A DNA stretch of 64,000 nucleotides from Dolomedes plantarius (GCA_907164885.2 OU015492.1:43768031-43832030), one strand, 5' to 3'; shown: positions 10,493-39,404, numbered from the stretch's first letter. Numbers and translations are program-made. Notes: a model not told the origin generated them from the sequence alone.

Positions 10493-11786
10493 TGTTAGGA
10501 ATATTTAAAAAAAAAAAAAAAAAAAAATTTATTTCCTTACTTGTTCACCCATGTGATTAAAGCTTTCCGGCGCCGCGCCATCCTGTAAACAATTATCGGT
10601 TAAACGCCTATGTGAATCGTTGCCACGATTCATTCACCCTTTCATTTTCCTTTACAATCTTATTATTTTAACTTTAAAAATATTTGCCTTCCATAACGGA
10701 ATTTAACATGTAACGCGTCATACAAATCGTATGAGATTAAAATTTTATCGCATTGCATCAGTATTTAAATTTTATGTAAAATGTAAATGTACACAAATAT
10801 CGTACATGCAAATATCGTAAGTACATGCGTACTTCGCCCGATCTGTAATTGGACGTTCGCGCCAGCCGCCGTGAATATAAGGAAGATTTTTCAAGACTTT
10901 CATCAATTTCAGTTTCTTCTCTTATTTAACTATTTTTGCTTTTCATTTGAGCCACCCCCTTTACTCTTAGGACTTAATCCTGTAATCATACCTTAAAAGT
11001 TAGTTTTTCACTCCCCTCCCCGCCCATAGATGGCGCCAGGGTTCCCCCTCTCTCTCCTGTCAGGGTTCGCAGTAATGCGAGCATCACTCCCAGCCTAGTC
11101 ATCGTCAAGGAAGCACGCACTTTTGCTGCACGCGTTTTTGGTTTGCCTCTTGCATTAGAGGTAACGTTTCTCCACGCCGGTCTCTTAGCCAGGACGCTTA
11201 GCGATCCAGGCTTTCAACCGAGCGTCGTTTTTCCAAATTATTTCGCCCCAGGCTTTGTCAATCCGCAACTCCCCTAGATGAACTAATCTTTTTCGTTCGG
11301 AGATTAAAGCACGCGCGCTTCGCGCGTGCTAGGTACTCCGCAAACCAAACCACCTTGACCTTGACCTTGACTTTCATCAATCTGATTCCGCCTGCCGCTC
11401 CTGTTCAAGTGCCGTTCCCTGCCGATGCCCTAACTCGCCGCCAATGGAGGAATGAAGATGCCGCGCCTGTCCCGATCAAGGAAACGCCAACCGTATTTCT
11501 AATCCTGCGATGTTCTATTCTAAGCAGGACTCACGTAACTGTTTTATATTTTGCTATTTTATTATTTTTATGAACGGATAATTAAACCGTTTCAAGTTTA
11601 ACAATGTTTCAGTGACTTTTTTTTTACCTCACCTCCACGCACATACCTTAGTATTCTTCACGTATTTCTAGTTAAATTTAATAAGTAGTTTTTATAAATA
11701 TTTTTGGCTTCATTTCTATAGAGCGCTCCTGCGCAATTTCACTCTTTTTAAATTTTTCAATGGAATCTTTTGCCAGATTCCCGACA
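10493..11786 (+). repeat. 3' LTR of copia A, interrupted by an insertion
   Basis: Starts TGTTAGGAATATTT and ends TTCCCGACA like the 5' LTR. It is about 490 bp longer than its partner because of a 461-bp non-LTR insertion plus its 13-bp target duplication and a longer A-run (about 10508-10527). Confidence 0.9.
10908..11368 (+). mobile_element. Non-LTR retroelement (SINE or LINE 3' end) with a (TTGACC)n tail
   Basis: Inserted in the 3' LTR of copia A with a 13-bp target duplication GACTTTCATCAAT (10895-10907 and 11369-11381). The insert ends in about three CTTGAC units, as expected for target-primed reverse transcription with a repeat tail. Just before the tail is a perfect hairpin with stem GCACGCGCG / CGCGCGTGC and loop CTT (about 11311-11331), a possible 3' recognition structure. 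No ORF is seen. A short stretch with the same tail motif occurs near 57531-57545. Confidence 0.8.
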
Positions 11787-12131
11787 ATCTCAAAAGAGTG
11801 AATGGACCTGAAGGAGGTGCCCGGTTGGGCCTTATAACTTAGTATGCTGGCCAACCAAACTTCTTTTCTCTTTTATTTCTCATCCTTAATTTCCTTTTCT
11901 CTTAAGTCTCTTTCAGCTAAACCCGGGGGTTCGTATTTTTTACTTTATTGCTTTAATTTTATCATTTGGTTTTTTTTTTTAGCTCATAGTATGATAAAGC
12001 GGACTAAGCTAAATACTTTAGCTTCCTCTAAGGTTTAGGACGAAATCCATCAGCCACCTTTCTATTTTGTTTTGGGTGTTCTTAATTGTTACATGAGGTG
12101 TAACTGCCTTCCTCTAAAAATAAAAAATGGG
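11787..12131. other. Non-coding stretch between copia A and a possible solo LTR
   Basis: Pyrimidine-rich segments and a G-rich start (GAATGGACCTGAAGGAGG) look like the remnant of a retroelement 5' region, but no domain or second copy is visible. Confidence 0.3.
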
Positions 12132-12602
12132 TGTAGCAAAGCTCAGGTGAGTACGGGAAATGAAGACCAGGCGAACGAGCATCCAACTCCTTTTATTTAA
12201 AATCATTTAAAACTGGAGACAAGATTTGTTGCCTTTAACATAATTAACAGGAGCGTCTGTAGCTCCGGAACGTCGTCGAACTGCTCTGCTCTGGTCTTGC
12301 TGGAAAGCTGAAAAACTCATTCCATTTATACTATCAGTCGCTCCCACGGAGCATGCGCCGCAGGTTACGCGTGCCCAGAAAAACGCATGCATAATTAATG
12401 ACGTTTAACCCCGCACCGATTGCTTCGGGAAAGATTCGCAGATACGAGAACGCACGGTAAACAAAATAACCAATGCCTCCGCTATTGCTAACATCGGCCC
12501 CCCCTTCTCGTTTCTGCAAACCGCTCTCGTGGCGAAAGCCCTAATGGATGTTTATACACTTACGCTTTACAGACATTTTCACTGGAACATACTCTGATAA
12601 CA
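12132..12602 (-). repeat. Possible solo LTR (- strand)
   Basis: On the - strand it begins TGTTATCAGAGT and ends TTTGCTACA. A TATA-like TATAAATGG near 12325 is followed by a GC-rich segment. Ends, GC content and TATA placement resemble an LTR. Flanks AATGGG and TGAAAA show no convincing duplication and there is no second copy in the window, so the call is tentative. Confidence 0.3.
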
Positions 12603-12632
12603 TGAAAAAGACATTTCAATTAAAGTAATGCG

Positions 12633-12845
12633 ATTCCAATTACATTTTGGAATAAACACACTTGCTAATATTTTGGTATAAACATGCTTTCCAATTACAT
12701 TATAGAACACACATTTGCTACTATTTTAGTATAAACACGCTTTCCAATTACATTATAGAACACATATTTGCTACTATTTTAGTATAAACACTCTTTCCAA
12801 TTACATTATAGAACACACATTTGCTACTAAAATTTGCTGTACACA
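12633..12845. repeat. Minisatellite, 53-bp period
   Basis: About four tandem copies of a unit containing GCTTTCCAATTACATTATAG and TTTGCTACTATTTTAGTATA; unit starts at about 12686, 12739 and 12792 give a 53-bp period. Copies are well conserved. Confidence 0.85.
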
Positions 12846-13315
12846 TTTGCTGTTCAGAAAATTTCTATTCTAATATTTGTATAAATACATTCTAATTGTA
12901 ATATTTGTAAAAAAAAATGCTATTCATAAACTTTATGATTTTTCTAGCAAGAAACTTTAACCTTTTAAAATATAATCATTATACAAGTATAAAAGCGAGC
13001 AAGACGCACCTAAAAATATATATATTTACGAAACGAATATAGCTTCCGGTTAGTCAGGCTGAGATCAGAGTAACAAAAAAAATGACTTTCTATTTTAAAT
13101 TTTGGGATTCGAAACTTTCGTCCCTTGCGACGAAGAATACTTCAACAAGCAATTTTTAATACCCCTATGGTATTTATTTTACCTTTTAATCCGATGACTA
13201 ACTTTCGGCACATCTAGTATAAGTGTGTTAACAAAATATCAGTACTTCATTTCAGTATGACATAAATCTCACAAACAAACTTAAAACGGGAACATGTAAA
13301 GAATGAAAAAAACTA

Positions 13316-13654
13316 CTAGATAAACAGTTCGTTTACAAATTTTTGAAGACTTTCCTTAGTTAAAGGCTTCGTCAGCACATCTGCATAATTGCTTTTGCTG
13401 GTACAAAACTTAAGCTGAAAAGTTTTTTTGTTTACCAGGTTTCTGATAAAATGGAACTTCACATCTATATGTTTAGAACGTGAGTTTTCGATAGGCGAAT
13501 TCGAGAAGTTAATCGCTGCCTGGTTGTCACAAAAAAGTTCACTTGAATTAATATCAGGGATTTCTAAGCCGATTTCTTTGCATTCTTTTAAAATGCGATA
13601 GATCCACATTAGTTCTTTCAAGGATTCTGTTAAAGAGATGAATTCTGCTTCCAT
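13316..13654 (-). pseudogene. copia B RNase H, C-terminal part
   Basis: 112 codons with the RNase H signatures STMEAEFISLTESLKELMW (frame opens at MEAEF), LFCDNQAAINFSNSPIEN and KHIDVKFHFIRN, ending in KESLQKFVNELFI and TAG. It is homologous residue by residue to the end of copia A pol. The preceding CYSDSDFASNRDD segment lies at about 13735-13800, separated by a frameshift. Confidence 0.9.
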
Positions 13655-13806
13655 TGTAGACTGAGTTACTGATTTATGTTTGAAAGTTCGCCAGGAGACA
13701 GGAACCTTATCAAAAAAAACAAAATTGTTCTGCCTGCCGATACTTGGTCATCTCTATTTGACGCAAAATCTGAGTCACTGTAACATCTGATATTTAATTC
13801 ATCTAT

Positions 13807-15530
13807 AGTGCCGTTTACATGTGCCAAAAACCCGGGTAAAAGCAGGGTCGTTTCTTACTTTTTCCCTACGATAGGGAAAAATGCAGGGTGGATTTTCGAC
13901 CCTGCTTCGACCCAGGATAAAACCCGCTAATTACCCATGATGCATTTCGAAGCTGGGAGTAAATAACATGGCGGATTTGAACTTGTGTGAATCCATGAAA
14001 ATGCAGCTAAATGATCGATGGAAGGATCTGGAACCCCTTAACGATCGCATAATTTTCAAGAAAACAGTAGAAAAGTGCCTATTTTTTTCCGGAGGATTTC
14101 ATTTATTTCTTGATCTGAACCATCCCCAATTACATTATAAATAGAATGGTACTGCCATCTGGTATGTAAAATAAGAAATAAAATTTCATTTCAATAAAAT
14201 TTCAGTAACATTTTCATTTAAAGTGTTATGGTAAAATTAATAAATTTAATAAGTATAATCAATAATTAAACGTAACGTTAAAATTTATTTATAAATTAAT
14301 TATTTTAGAATTCACAGATAAAAATTTATTTATATCTATTTATGATTTTTTTATTTATACATGACTAAAAATTACTGAAACAAAATTGAAATCAAAATTA
14401 CATTTTGATTTTATAAAAGGATTTATTAAAACAATAAGTATCTTACAATTAATCTTATAATTTAAAAAAAATGCACCTATCGATTGGAAAATTTTCTTTC
14501 CAGTCTTTATTACTTCAAGAATTTAAAATAATTTCTTCCCACCAAACAGAGCTTCGTAATTTTGCCCACATTCTTTGTTGTGGAAAAACTAAATTTAGCG
14601 ATGAAGCCATAGATCGTACGATTATATCTAATATCCGCATCAATCTTCTAGTTCTTATATTCCTTTTTTCCTATCTATTTTCTAAATTTATTTTTAAAAA
14701 CAACAGTAAACAATCGTAAACGTTCTATAATTATCAACAGCGACTGACATATGCTGCATTTAAATAACAAATAGACGTAGACGTAATTGTGTTTTAGAAG
14801 AGGAGTGCATTGGTCGTGTCGACTTTATCTCCTGTAAGCAAGATATATGTAATCAAGGTGGGAGTGCTCAGTAGTTAAAATTTTAAGTAATGAATTAAAA
14901 TATTAAGGTAAGAATAACGCGGGTAAAAGAAAAAAAAATTAATAGTAAAGTTAAATTAAAACAAAAAAGTTAATTTTAACAGAAAAAATATAGACTTACA
15001 AGTTAAGAAAATTTAGAAGAAAAATTAGATAAGACTAATAATCCACGGAAAACAAAAAAGTAATAATATTAAGAGGCCCAGAAAAGCAGATATCATAAGA
15101 ATACAAAAAATATTTTTGTAAGTTTTTCAATCTTTTTGGATTTTTAAAGTTTTATGATTTTTTTGTTGTTGTTATTTTTAAAATTTAAGAATACGAGGTC
15201 AAAAGAACAGCAATTGGGGAAAAAAAAGGCCTTCCCCAGGACCATACACTTCGTAACGAGATAAATGCGGAGTTCGAAGATGGAAAGCTAAAAATAGCAA
15301 TACAGTGAATTTGGAAAAGTATGACACCGGCTGGGATCGAACCCATAACGTGATTTACAAGGAATGATGGTGTATGAGGATCACTTCCGCCGAATCATGT
15401 GACGGCCTTTACTTCCGGTAAGACGGGTAAAAGCAGGGTGAAAATGTGGTCCCATGTAAACGGGCTTCGAAGGTTTTCCCTATTAGCGGGTAAATCCCGG
15501 GTATTATTGTTGTCCATGTAAACGCAGCTA
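13807..15530. mobile_element. 1.7-kb terminal-inverted-repeat element inserted in copia B
   Basis: Interrupts the RNase H coding sequence. The ends read AGTGCCGTTTACATG (left) and TAGCTGCGTTTACATG (right, inverted), and a CTAT direct repeat flanks it (13803-13806, 15531-15534). Further inward both ends carry ACCCGGG/GGGTAAAAGCAGGG blocks, and the right end repeats CCCGTTTACATGGG internally (about 15450). It contains two short ORFs of no recognised family: 59 aa at 13968-14147 (starts MADLNLCESMKMQLNDRW) and 82 aa at 14471-14719. A SINE-like sequence lies at 15200-15420. No transposase is seen, so it is probably non-autonomous; superfamily not assigned. Confidence 0.65.
15200..15420 (-). repeat. 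tRNA-related SINE-like sequence
   Basis: On the - strand it contains a perfect RNA polymerase III B-box-like GGTTCGATCCC (15343-15333), and about 95 bases downstream of it match 1976-2070. The A box is not clear. It lies inside the 1.7-kb element. Confidence 0.5.
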
Positions 15531-16576
15531 CTATTTGACAAATTCAACTTTAAACTCTTTGTGGCATGTACGTACCCTAACAACTTTAGAACGCAGTTCC
15601 AATGTACTAATCCAGGGTTCTCTTGAAACTGGGACAGGATGTTTACAGCATAGCTGATATCGGGGAGAGTCCTCCCCGCTAGAAATGCTAAACATCCAAC
15701 TACATTTCAGTATGGTAATCGTTCCGTTTCTTCCATTTCGGCGTGTGTTTTAGGACAGTCTATCTTTGAAAGGAGCGTTCCCTTACTTATGGGTAATGGT
15801 GTTATCGGAATTTTATAGTTCTTATAAGTATCGTAAACTTTATTAATATAACCTTCTTGGTATATATATATTTTTCCGTCCTTTTCTAGAAATTCAATGC
15901 CTAGTAATTTTCGGGTTTTTCCCAGCACTTTAAAATCAAATTTTTCTTTTAAAAGCTTAATTATTTCCCTTATGTGAAGGTCTGATTTACCGAATAAAAC
16001 GATATCATCTACATAAAGGAGTAGTAGAACACGTTTTTCAAAGATGTACATGAAATTGCACCATTCTAGCTTTTCAAAGTTTAGATCTTGTAAAACAGTG
16101 TGGATTTCATTAAACCACTCTCGCCCACTTTGGTGTAGGCCGTAAAGAGCTTTGCGTAACAAGCAAACATGATTGGGGTAAGTTTCGTCTTTAAATCCAT
16201 GTGACTGATACATGTAAATCCTTTCATTAAGGTCAGCGTACAGGTATGCAGATTTTATATCTAGCTGGCAATGTGTCCAGCCAAGTAAGCATACTAATAA
16301 TGCAAACCACATTCTTATTAGGGTGAAACTTATAACGGAGCTGTAAACTTCATCATAACTCTCCCCTTTACGCTGCCTGAAACCCTAGGCTACTAAACGC
16401 GCTTTGTAACGCATAATCTCATTTTTGTCATTCCTTTTTAGTGTATACGTCCAAGTACTTCCCAGTATTTTCGTATCTTTGGGTTTCGGGATTAATTCCC
16501 TTACTTTTCTATCTTTCATGACCTTCATCTCCTCCCCCATTGCTTCTTCCCACTCTTTCTTTTGGGGAGATTTCAA
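15395..16576 (-). pseudogene. copia B reverse transcriptase
   Basis: Fragments in order on the - strand. 16576-16385: KKEWEEAMGEEMKVM, GSTWTYTLKRN, YKARLVA, ended by a stop. 16312-15707: CQLDIKSAYLYADL, KALYGLHQSGREWF, catalytic YVDD in LLLYVDDIVLFG, KLLGIEFLEKD, PLPISKGTLLSK, ended by a stop. 15706-15531: DISYAVNILSQFQENPG and KLLGYVHATKSLKLNLS, where the 1.7-kb insertion starts. The RT catalytic motif is intact but the frame is broken. Confidence 0.9.
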
Positions 16577-16797
16577 AACATCCCTGCAATTTCTAGTTAT
16601 CTTTACCTCTACATGAAAAGCCGATAACAGACTGCTGCTTGCATTTTCATTTCCTACAGGGCCAGTATAGTAATCTGTGGTTCTAAAATTGAAGAAATCT
16701 TCCTCATAATTTATATTATCATTACAATATTTTTGGGCATCTTTAGGTGAACGAAGTCCGGGACACTTGTTCCGTTGATTCGATAATAAATATCTGT

Positions 16798-17643
16798 TTA
16801 CGAACCATCTCTACGCAATATGGCTTCTCTCATCCATTTAATTTGATTACATGGGATTCGACCAGGGTTCTTTGTCCCTTTATCTTTCACCATATGTTTA
16901 CTACTTTCAGCTTTTTCTTGGGTTATTTGTTCACTAATTTCTGCCTTTTCCGGGGTTGTTTCACTTTCTGAATCGGAATCCTCAATTTCTTCAGGGGTTA
17001 TTCTAATATTTTGATTTAACTCGGGGCTTTGTACATTTTCTATCTCCCCTACATCTTCTTTAAACAAAACATTTAGAGTTTCTAGGACATTATGATTTTC
17101 AGGGACCCATATTCTATGCCCCTTGGTGTTTGTAGCGTAACCAACCATAATCCCCTTTTTAGCCCGCATTTGAAGCTTATTCCTTAATTGCTTAGGCATC
17201 CTGATGTAGGCTGTGCAGCCAAAAACCTTTAAATGAGTGACCGATGGTTTCCGACCACCATATAACTCGAAAGGGGTTTCTAATTGCTTTGAATGCACTA
17301 CTCTGTTCCATACATAGGTAAAACAGAGCACCGCTTCAGCCCAAAATGCATCGCTCAAATTACTACTTTTGAGCATTGCTTTTACAGTATCTAACGCCGT
17401 ATAATTGAAATGCTCACTTAGGCCATTTTGTTGGGGGGTATAAATGTTCGTCCTCTCTGATACAATTCCATGATCTTCTAAGTATTTTTCGAATTCCTTA
17501 TGGCAGAATTCCATGCCATTATCTGTGCATACACGCAAAATTTTCTTATTAAGGAATCTTTCAGATCGCGTTTGAAATTTTTTAAAAAGTTCAAAAAGCT
17601 TAGACTTCTGCCTCATCGGGTACACCGTAACCTTTTTGGACAT
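16798..17643 (-). pseudogene. copia B integrase
   Basis: A 281-codon open segment. The integrase core has VTVYPMRQKSKLF, CTDNGMEF (second Asp) and YTPQQNGLSEHFN. The catalytic Glu remains, but the usual AERFN is SEHFN. C-terminal: FELYGGRKPSVTHLKVFG, MRAKKGIMVGYA, then an acidic linker rich in Glu. The upstream first Asp region lies before a frameshift near 17643. It ends at TGA after LRRDGS. Confidence 0.9.
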
Positions 17644-17644
17644 A

Positions 17645-18188
17645 TCATCTGTAATAGACAGGAAATATCTCTTTCCCCCTCAGGATACATTTGGGAGTGG
17701 TCCACACACGTCCATGTGTATTAACTCCAGGGGGTTTTCGTGAATTCGTTTTTGATGAAGATTTAAAAGAAATACTCCTCGACTTTGCTAACTTGCAATC
17801 TTCACAATCGCTTTTCCCGAGAGTTAGTTTGGGCAATCCTTTTACGCACTCTTTACTATTTAGTATTTACAATATACTGATTGTTGATATGGCAATAACG
17901 CCTATGCCATAATTCTAATCCCTTTTTCTGCGAAATAGTTAAGTTAACATTTTCTATTTGTTTTTTCAAATATTGGGGACTGAAATAATATAATCCATTA
18001 CGCCTTTGGGCGAAAAATAGCTTCTCCCCGTCTTTGTCGAAAACTTCTAATTTCCCTTTCGCTCCTATAAACTTTCCTCCTAGTTTTTCCCAGGCAGGTC
18101 CCGAAAATAGATTTCGTCTTAATTTCGAAGAGTACATTACATTATGTAAAATAACCTCTTTCTTTTCCCCTTCTGTTTGAAAATACAT
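17645..18188 (-). pseudogene. copia B protease tail and GAG-pre-integrase
   Basis: 18188-17856 reads through VMYSSKLRRNLFSG, GEKLFFAQRRNGLYYF and ELWHRRYCHINNQYIV (His pair). 17836-17645 reads LGKSDCEDCKLAKSRSISF (Cys pair of the zinc site) up to the region of the first integrase Asp. The protease active site was not found and may be lost; 18300-18190 is frameshifted. Confidence 0.8.
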
Positions 18189-18326
18189 TTTTACTGTACC
18201 CTCTCCTTCAATACTGCCTTTAACATCACCAATTGCAAGTGATAAGTTAGTATTATTAACTCTCTTAAAGTCAGTAAATAACGCTCTATTATTACTGAAA
18301 TGACTAGACGCGGCGATATCAAAAAT

Positions 18327-19140
18327 CTATGAACACTTTTCTGCTTGTATATCTTCAGTAATAAAATTGGCCTTTCTATTGGGAGTTTCCTTCTCAATTT
18401 TTTCTCTTTTAAATTTAAATTTAACTCTGCAATCTTTTCTGAGGTGGCCAGGCTTACCGCACCTATAAGAAGGGCCTACTTTCCTTCCCCTAGGGGATTT
18501 ATCTCGAGTGGTTTCACTCTTAATTTTAGGTTTTACCTTTTTAGGTGCCTCTAATTTTGCTTTATAAGCAGAGTTCTCAGTTTTTTCAAAATCACGCTTA
18601 CTTTGCTTAAGCCTACGTTCTTCGACTAAGAGTTCATCTAGAACTTTACTAAAAGTAAATTCCTCATCGGACCAACGATAATTAGATTGCACAATACCTA
18701 TAAAATCCCGCGGCAAGTGGCGTATCAACTGGAATGCTTGAAAAATCATTTCTAGCGGCCGTCCGGCTTCAGACAACTGCAAAATAATTTTCTTGAGGCA
18801 AGCGGCATAAAGGCCTATCTCTTCTCCCTCTTGATAATGCTCTTCAAAAAAATCATCCAATAATTCAATGACTCGGCACCTTGTATCTGGTCTGAAGTGA
18901 TCCTTCAACTTCTTCCAAGCTTCTTCACCATCAGTACTCCACATTCAAGTAGATAGTCGTGAACGCTTTATCTTTATGCATCTCATACTCACGGGTTTGT
19001 TTAGAAGTCTCCCCCTTCTCTAGAGCAGGCTCGGTCCCCAAGATGAATTTTCAGCACCCTCGGTCCATAAGAACTACTTTCATTTATTCGGACCATTTCG
19101 AATGGTTGTTACTATTCAGCTTCTTTATTGTCGATTCCAT
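18327..19140 (-). pseudogene. copia B gag
   Basis: It starts at an ATG at 19140-19138 (MESTIKKLNSNNHSKWSE), typical of a copia gag N-terminus. Two stops and a frameshift precede the open 205-codon segment at 18944-18327, which holds AWKKLKDHFRPDTRCRVIEL, FQLIRHLPRDFIGIVQSNYR and a knuckle (YRCGKPGHLRKDC) that has lost its first Cys (Tyr instead). The 5' part has a small deletion around 18950. Confidence 0.85.
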
Positions 19141-19677
19141 GCTTCTATTTTGTCGAATTTTGCTTCTATCATTTGTGTGAATTTTAGTTTTATCCTCCTT
19201 CACTTTACATTTTTGAGATTGAAATTTAAGTATTTTCATAACCCTTTTAAAGCCTATTTTATTGACAATGTCTCATTTTCAACAGTATTGACAGTGAAAC
19301 TATAATGTGATGAAGAATGTTTCCTGTAATATATCGTAAAGGCAAATGTACCTGTGTTACTGGACTTTTTGTAAAACACATAGGAAATCCTTAAAGTGAA
19401 TTGAACTAACAATCTTTAGAACAAAGAATTTGTATTTAAGAGAAAATTTATGAAAAAATACTATCTTGCTAACAGAGAATATTTTATAATGAAAAGACGG
19501 TCTTAATTTCAACAATGTTGTTTATTGTCTGTTTAAAAAAAAAAAAAAAGCACGTATTCAAATTCAGTAATTTTCAGAGTTCAGTTTCTCTCATAAAAGC
19601 ATTTGAGATTTTTTTTTTTTTTTTAACAAAGAGTTTTTATTTGCTTGCCGATTTTTCTGGAGTGGATTGTAATTTGG
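19141..19677. other. AT-rich intronic stretch
   Basis: No coding signal or repeat end was recognised except a CATAACCC core (19238-19245) that could be a decayed copia primer site. Poly(A) and poly(T) runs lie at 19532-19549 and 19610-19624. Confidence 0.4.
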
Positions 19678-19684
19678 TTTGTGA

Positions 19685-19850
19685 AGGTTGTATAGTGGTT
19701 AGCACTCAAGCTTCCACAAATGGGTCTGGAATTGATTCCTGACTATTACATGGATATTCTTGTGCTATCCCCTCATGGAGAGCAGTGTTGGCCAACTGTT
19801 TTGCAGTGTGAATGGATCAGTCTCTCCAGAACAAAAATACCTGCTTTGAT
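19685..19850 (+). repeat. Degenerate tRNA-derived SINE
   Basis: The head reads GTTGTATAGTGGTTAGCAC (A-box-like, tRNA-Glu-like) and then GGTCTGGAATTGATTCC (degenerate B box, usually GGTTCGATTCC) 30-40 bases later. A body follows that does not fold as a tRNA acceptor. It lies just upstream of a SQOR exon, in sense orientation. Confidence 0.5.
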
Positions 19851-20365
19851 GCAAATTTTTAATAAAAAGTTCAATTACTTGTATTAAGTGCATAATTTGT
19901 ATATTTCTAGCATACCAATGTTTATTGTTTAGTGCACTTAGTTTATAAAATACTGTAATTTTTGCAAAGTCTAATTTTAACTTATGCTATTAAAAGTACT
20001 TCCTGTACTATATTGTATATATCCTTTTAGTAATCTTAGATTCTGACAAATGTTTTCTCCCATTTTATACTTTAATTGTTAAACATTTTATAGATATAAT
20101 TATGAAAAATAACATCTACATAAATTATAAATGTGTGTTATTTTTAGTAATTGTATAAAAATTATGAATTTGGGTCTAGAACCTGAATTATAAAAGTAAT
20201 ATATTTGTAACAAAATTGTAGATATCAAAAGTCTTATTTCTAAAAGATTTTTTCTCTTAATATTTAAGCCATTTTTTATTTACGAAATTTTTGTTGTAGG
20301 TTTAGTCTTTTGTAATATATGCCACTTATGTTTATAGTTCTGTAATTTATGTTTATCTGTTGTAG

Positions 20366-37777
<17,412 letters not shown>

Positions 37778-37940
37778 TTTTTGATGAAAGTTCTTGCTTA
37801 ATGTCTTCCAGAATCTATCTGTTTTTGTTTATAAACACAATATGAGGAACTTTGTTCTTTATTTTCTGATAAATGTTGCTTGTTATTTAAATTTATATTA
37901 TACAGAAGCTTTGTTAATTTTATTCTTCATATCTTGTTGA

Positions 37941-38087
37941 AATAAAGGTTTATATCTCATTCTTCAATGTGATAAAATTATGCTTTGTTGTAGTTTGAAG
38001 ATTGAGGCTATTTGTTTATTGTTTTGATATATTTTTAGATGCATTTACTTGAATATAACTTTAATATGTATTTATATTTGTAATAAA
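37941..38087 (+). terminator. SQOR polyadenylation signals
   Basis: AATAAA at 37941-37946 and again at 38082-38087, 164 and 305 bases after the stop codon. The gag-only LTR element is inserted 88 bases beyond the second signal. Confidence 0.6.
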
Positions 38088-38174
38088 AATTTTGGGCATT
38101 ACTTATGTTTCATCATTTTATTATTTAAATTTTGAGCTGGTGGTAAAAATATAGGAAAGAAATAACAGCATTTT

Positions 38175-38700
38175 TGTCAGACTCTCGTCTCCCATCCCTA
38201 AGTGGAATTGATGGACGTGAGTAATAGCGTCTTCAATGTGCCCAAATGAAACATAAACAGGTGTCGAACGATATACACCTTTGGGGAAGTGCGGCAATAG
38301 TTGAAAAGGACGCAAGTCATTTAGAAAGATTTGTGAAACCATTAGCGGCACGTTTCTACTTTAGAAAAGTCGGCAGGAAAGGAAATTCGTCATGGATGGT
38401 TGGAGAAGGCGCTGAGAAGAATGGATAAAGACAGGACGCGGGGAACGAAGGGAGGAGAATAGATTCGGACTGTTGAAGGGTCAACACGCTTACGGGAGAC
38501 GGGGAGCTCGTCGGACTTGGAAATAATGAGCCCAGCTCTCACGAGTATTTTTAACGTTCGTCGGAACGAAACTTTGTAAATAACGTATTTAACCAAGATT
38601 TTGATATGTTAATAAACCTCATGAAATAAGAGTTGACTCTACAATTATAATTCCTTCTACATGATAATGATTTGTCGGATCACGACAATAAAGGTTAACA
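38175..38700 (+). repeat. 5' LTR of the gag-only element
   Basis: Identical by eye to 41659-42184 (offset 3484). Contains an AATAAA poly(A) signal near 38611. Confidence 0.95.
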
Positions 38701-38715
38701 TTGGCGTAGTCGAAT
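38701..38715 (+). promoter_or_regulatory. Putative primer binding site
   Basis: TTGGCGTAGTCGAAT directly follows the LTR. The TGGCG start suits a tRNA 3' CCA-containing primer; the tRNA was not identified. Confidence 0.5.
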
Positions 38716-39404
38716 TAAAGAACGTGGGAGGACCCCAGCGATACGGAAGGTATCAGAAAAAGATGATCTAGAGTACGAGAGTGGTGATAGATCTTCAAGG
38801 AGACGCAGTTTCAAGAGAAGTTGTATTCCGAACGAGTCTACTGGGCACGACTTCAGCGACAGATATTTACTCGGCAACTGGTCAAGAAACAGGAGAAACT
38901 CAAGGTCGGAGTAAAGTGTGCATCAACGACGTGGTTATATACTGAACTCTCTTGAACTGTGATCAAAGTGCGGCAACGGAGAAAGATTAGAGTGACAGTT
39001 TTTCATCGAGGTGAAAAAGGGGTAAGTGATTCTATCTTTTCTCCCTGTGTATGAGATAGCGGTAGTAATTAGTTGAAGGAATCGAATTATTTTGATAAGT
39101 TTTGAAGTGTTGATTCATGTGTATAATGATGGAAGTAATTTGTTGAGTTATTGAATTTTGGTAAATGGAATAATAATTTAAAAGTGAAAAAGTGTTATGT
39201 TGTATAACGGGAAATGTGTACAAGTGTTCGTACTAGTTATTAGTGGTAGTGATTCATAATTGTAGTAGTTAAATGCTCTTAGAATTATCATAATTGTGGT
39301 AGTAAATAGTTCAAGATAAGTATAGGTGGTTAAATTTTGTTATAGTTGTAAAAGTGAATTTGTACTTGTTTGCTGCATTTGTGATTAAGTGGTATAAGCT
39401 TAAA

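Larger units (their letters stand above)
5153..11786 (+). mobile_element. Ty1/copia retrotransposon A (full length, decayed)
   Basis: Two LTRs (5153-5958 and 10493-11786) in direct orientation enclose gag, protease, integrase, reverse transcriptase and RNase H in the Ty1/copia order. The reading frame has several in-frame stops and one frameshift, so it is no longer coding-competent. The 3' LTR is longer because a non-LTR insertion lies within it. No matching 5-bp target duplication is visible (CTTTG on the left, ATCTC on the right), which fits a rearranged left flank. It lies in the presumed upstream intron of SQOR, in sense orientation to that gene. Confidence 0.95.
13316..19140 (-). mobile_element. 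Ty1/copia retrotransposon B (decayed, split by an insertion)
   Basis: Antisense to SQOR. On the - strand the order is gag (19140-18327), protease and GAG-pre-integrase (18188-17645), integrase (17643-16798), RT (16576-15395) and RNase H (about 13810-13316). Many stops and frameshifts are present, and a 1.7-kb element sits between RT and RNase H. LTRs were not identified at either end. A possible decayed primer-site core CATAACCC (19238-19245, + strand) lies about 100 bp upstream of gag, but no LTR end adjoins it. Confidence 0.9.

Noticed and set aside
19100..19700. Copia B 5' LTR
   Set aside because: A CATAACCC core hints at a primer site, but no TG...CA block shared with the 3' side could be found.
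38246..38596. 60- and 68-aa ORFs repeated at 41730-42080
   Set aside because: They are inside the two identical LTRs of the gag-only element and show no protein motif.
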